IMG/VR virus record: IMGVR_UViG_3300042465_002431
Span: 1 to 20,654 of that record
DNA: 20,654 bases
Reading direction: 5' to 3' (one strand)
From: a virus
Below the pieces are notes generated by a model. It was not told where the DNA came from, made no database searches, and saw nothing but the letters and a program-made list of their open reading frames with translations. The number at the start of each line of letters is the position of its first letter. Within the stretch, counting starts at the first letter, position 1. Position numbers and translations under genes: made by a program. Below, piece after piece: positions 20,221-20,654 of this stretch.

Positions 20221-20654
20221 ATGGCTTATCCAAGCGTAACAGCTCCATACGGCTTAGTTCCGATCAACAGCGTAGATGGCAAACCCTACGCTGGTGCAAC
20301 CCGTCAATTGCCAATTGCGAGTACTTATAACACTCCAATTTTTAACGGGGATATCGTAGCTTTAGTCGATGGTGGCACTATTGCAGTATCAGGCGTTACA
20401 AACGACTCTACAACTTCTGCTGCTAACTACACTTATGGTGTATTTGTTGGTGTTCAGTATGTAAACAGTCAAGGTCAAACAGTTCAAGCTCAGTACTACC
20501 CAGGTAATGCTGCTGCTACTTCGGCTGTAGCTTACGTTGTTGACGATCCTATGGCTGCTTTTAAAGTAGCTGTTGTATTTGCTAATAGCGTTGTAACTAC
20601 TGTTAACCAAAGCATTGTTGGTGTAAACATGGCAATCGACCAAGGTACAGGTAG
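20221..20654 (+). CDS. Capsid-type structural protein, N-terminal part (cut by window end)
   Basis: The ATG at 20221 has a good ribosome binding site (AGGAG), better than those of most plus-strand genes. The first 144 codons read MAYPSVTAPYGLVPINSVDG and continue beta-rich, with many Ala, Thr and Val and few charges (AYVVDDPMAAFKVAVVFANS). Phage proteins with this start are either coat or decoration proteins of aquatic phages; the family pattern (APYGL near the start, a Y-VDDP motif later) fits both. The position after scaffold suggests coat or head decoration. Highly expressed structural protein is likely; the exact role is open. Confidence 0.7.
   Translation, partial: MAYPSVTAPYGLVPINSVDGKPYAGATRQLPIASTYNTPIFNGDIVALVDGGTIAVSGVTNDSTTSAANYTYGVFVGVQYVNSQGQTVQAQYYPGNAAATSAVAYVVDDPMAAFKVAVVFANSVVTTVNQSIVGVNMAIDQGTG

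Noticed and set aside
1-20654. tRNA genes, insertion sequences, integrase or attachment sites
   Set aside because: None was recognised. No cloverleaf with conserved T-arm, no transposase motif and no recombinase catalytic set was seen on either strand.

Overview
The window is part of the genome of a tailed double-stranded DNA phage (Caudoviricetes). The evidence is a complete head-assembly and packaging block in canonical order, a family A phage DNA polymerase, and tightly packed small genes with start-stop overlaps. No rRNA, tRNA, integrase, lysogeny repressor, lysis enzyme or tail gene was recognised. The host cannot be named. Strong sigma70-type promoters and AAGGAG ribosome binding sites indicate a bacterium, and the protein types resemble those of aquatic phages, which is an inference.

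Layout. Everything from position 1 to about 13.0 kb is read on the minus strand, and everything from about 13.5 kb to the end on the plus strand. The two arms diverge from a gene-free region at 13032-13542. Read in transcription order, the minus arm starts with a 170-aa unknown protein (12519-13031) that ends in a clear intrinsic terminator. A 437-base gene-free stretch follows, carrying twelve copies of TGGAACA/TGTTCCA around an AT-rich tract; this is a candidate replication origin or control region. Next come a zinc-ribbon protein, three small membrane proteins and small unknowns. A MoxR/CobS-type AAA+ ATPase, a VWA protein with an HExxH metallopeptidase motif and a DUF3150-like protein follow; this trio has its own near-perfect sigma70 promoter. 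The arm then holds unknown genes, two DNA-binding-type proteins, a VRR-NUC nuclease, a DUF6378-type protein, a MarR-like protein, DNA polymerase A, an apparently frameshifted small gene and the start of a glycosyltransferase.

The plus arm is the packaging and head module: terminase small subunit, terminase large subunit, P22-like portal, a 62-aa protein, a GroES-like co-chaperonin, a scaffold-like protein, a conserved head-module protein, and the first 144 codons of a capsid-type protein cut by the window end.

The most striking non-coding signal is a palindrome family, on the minus strand TTAACAGNTGTTNA. Six copies sit 14-21 bases ahead of minus-strand start codons, next to an AAGGAG-type ribosome binding site. 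Three more lie elsewhere in the 4.6-13.2 kb part, one of them inside a gene for an HTH protein. None was seen in the head-gene arm. It looks like a phage-wide control element for the accessory/replication arm.
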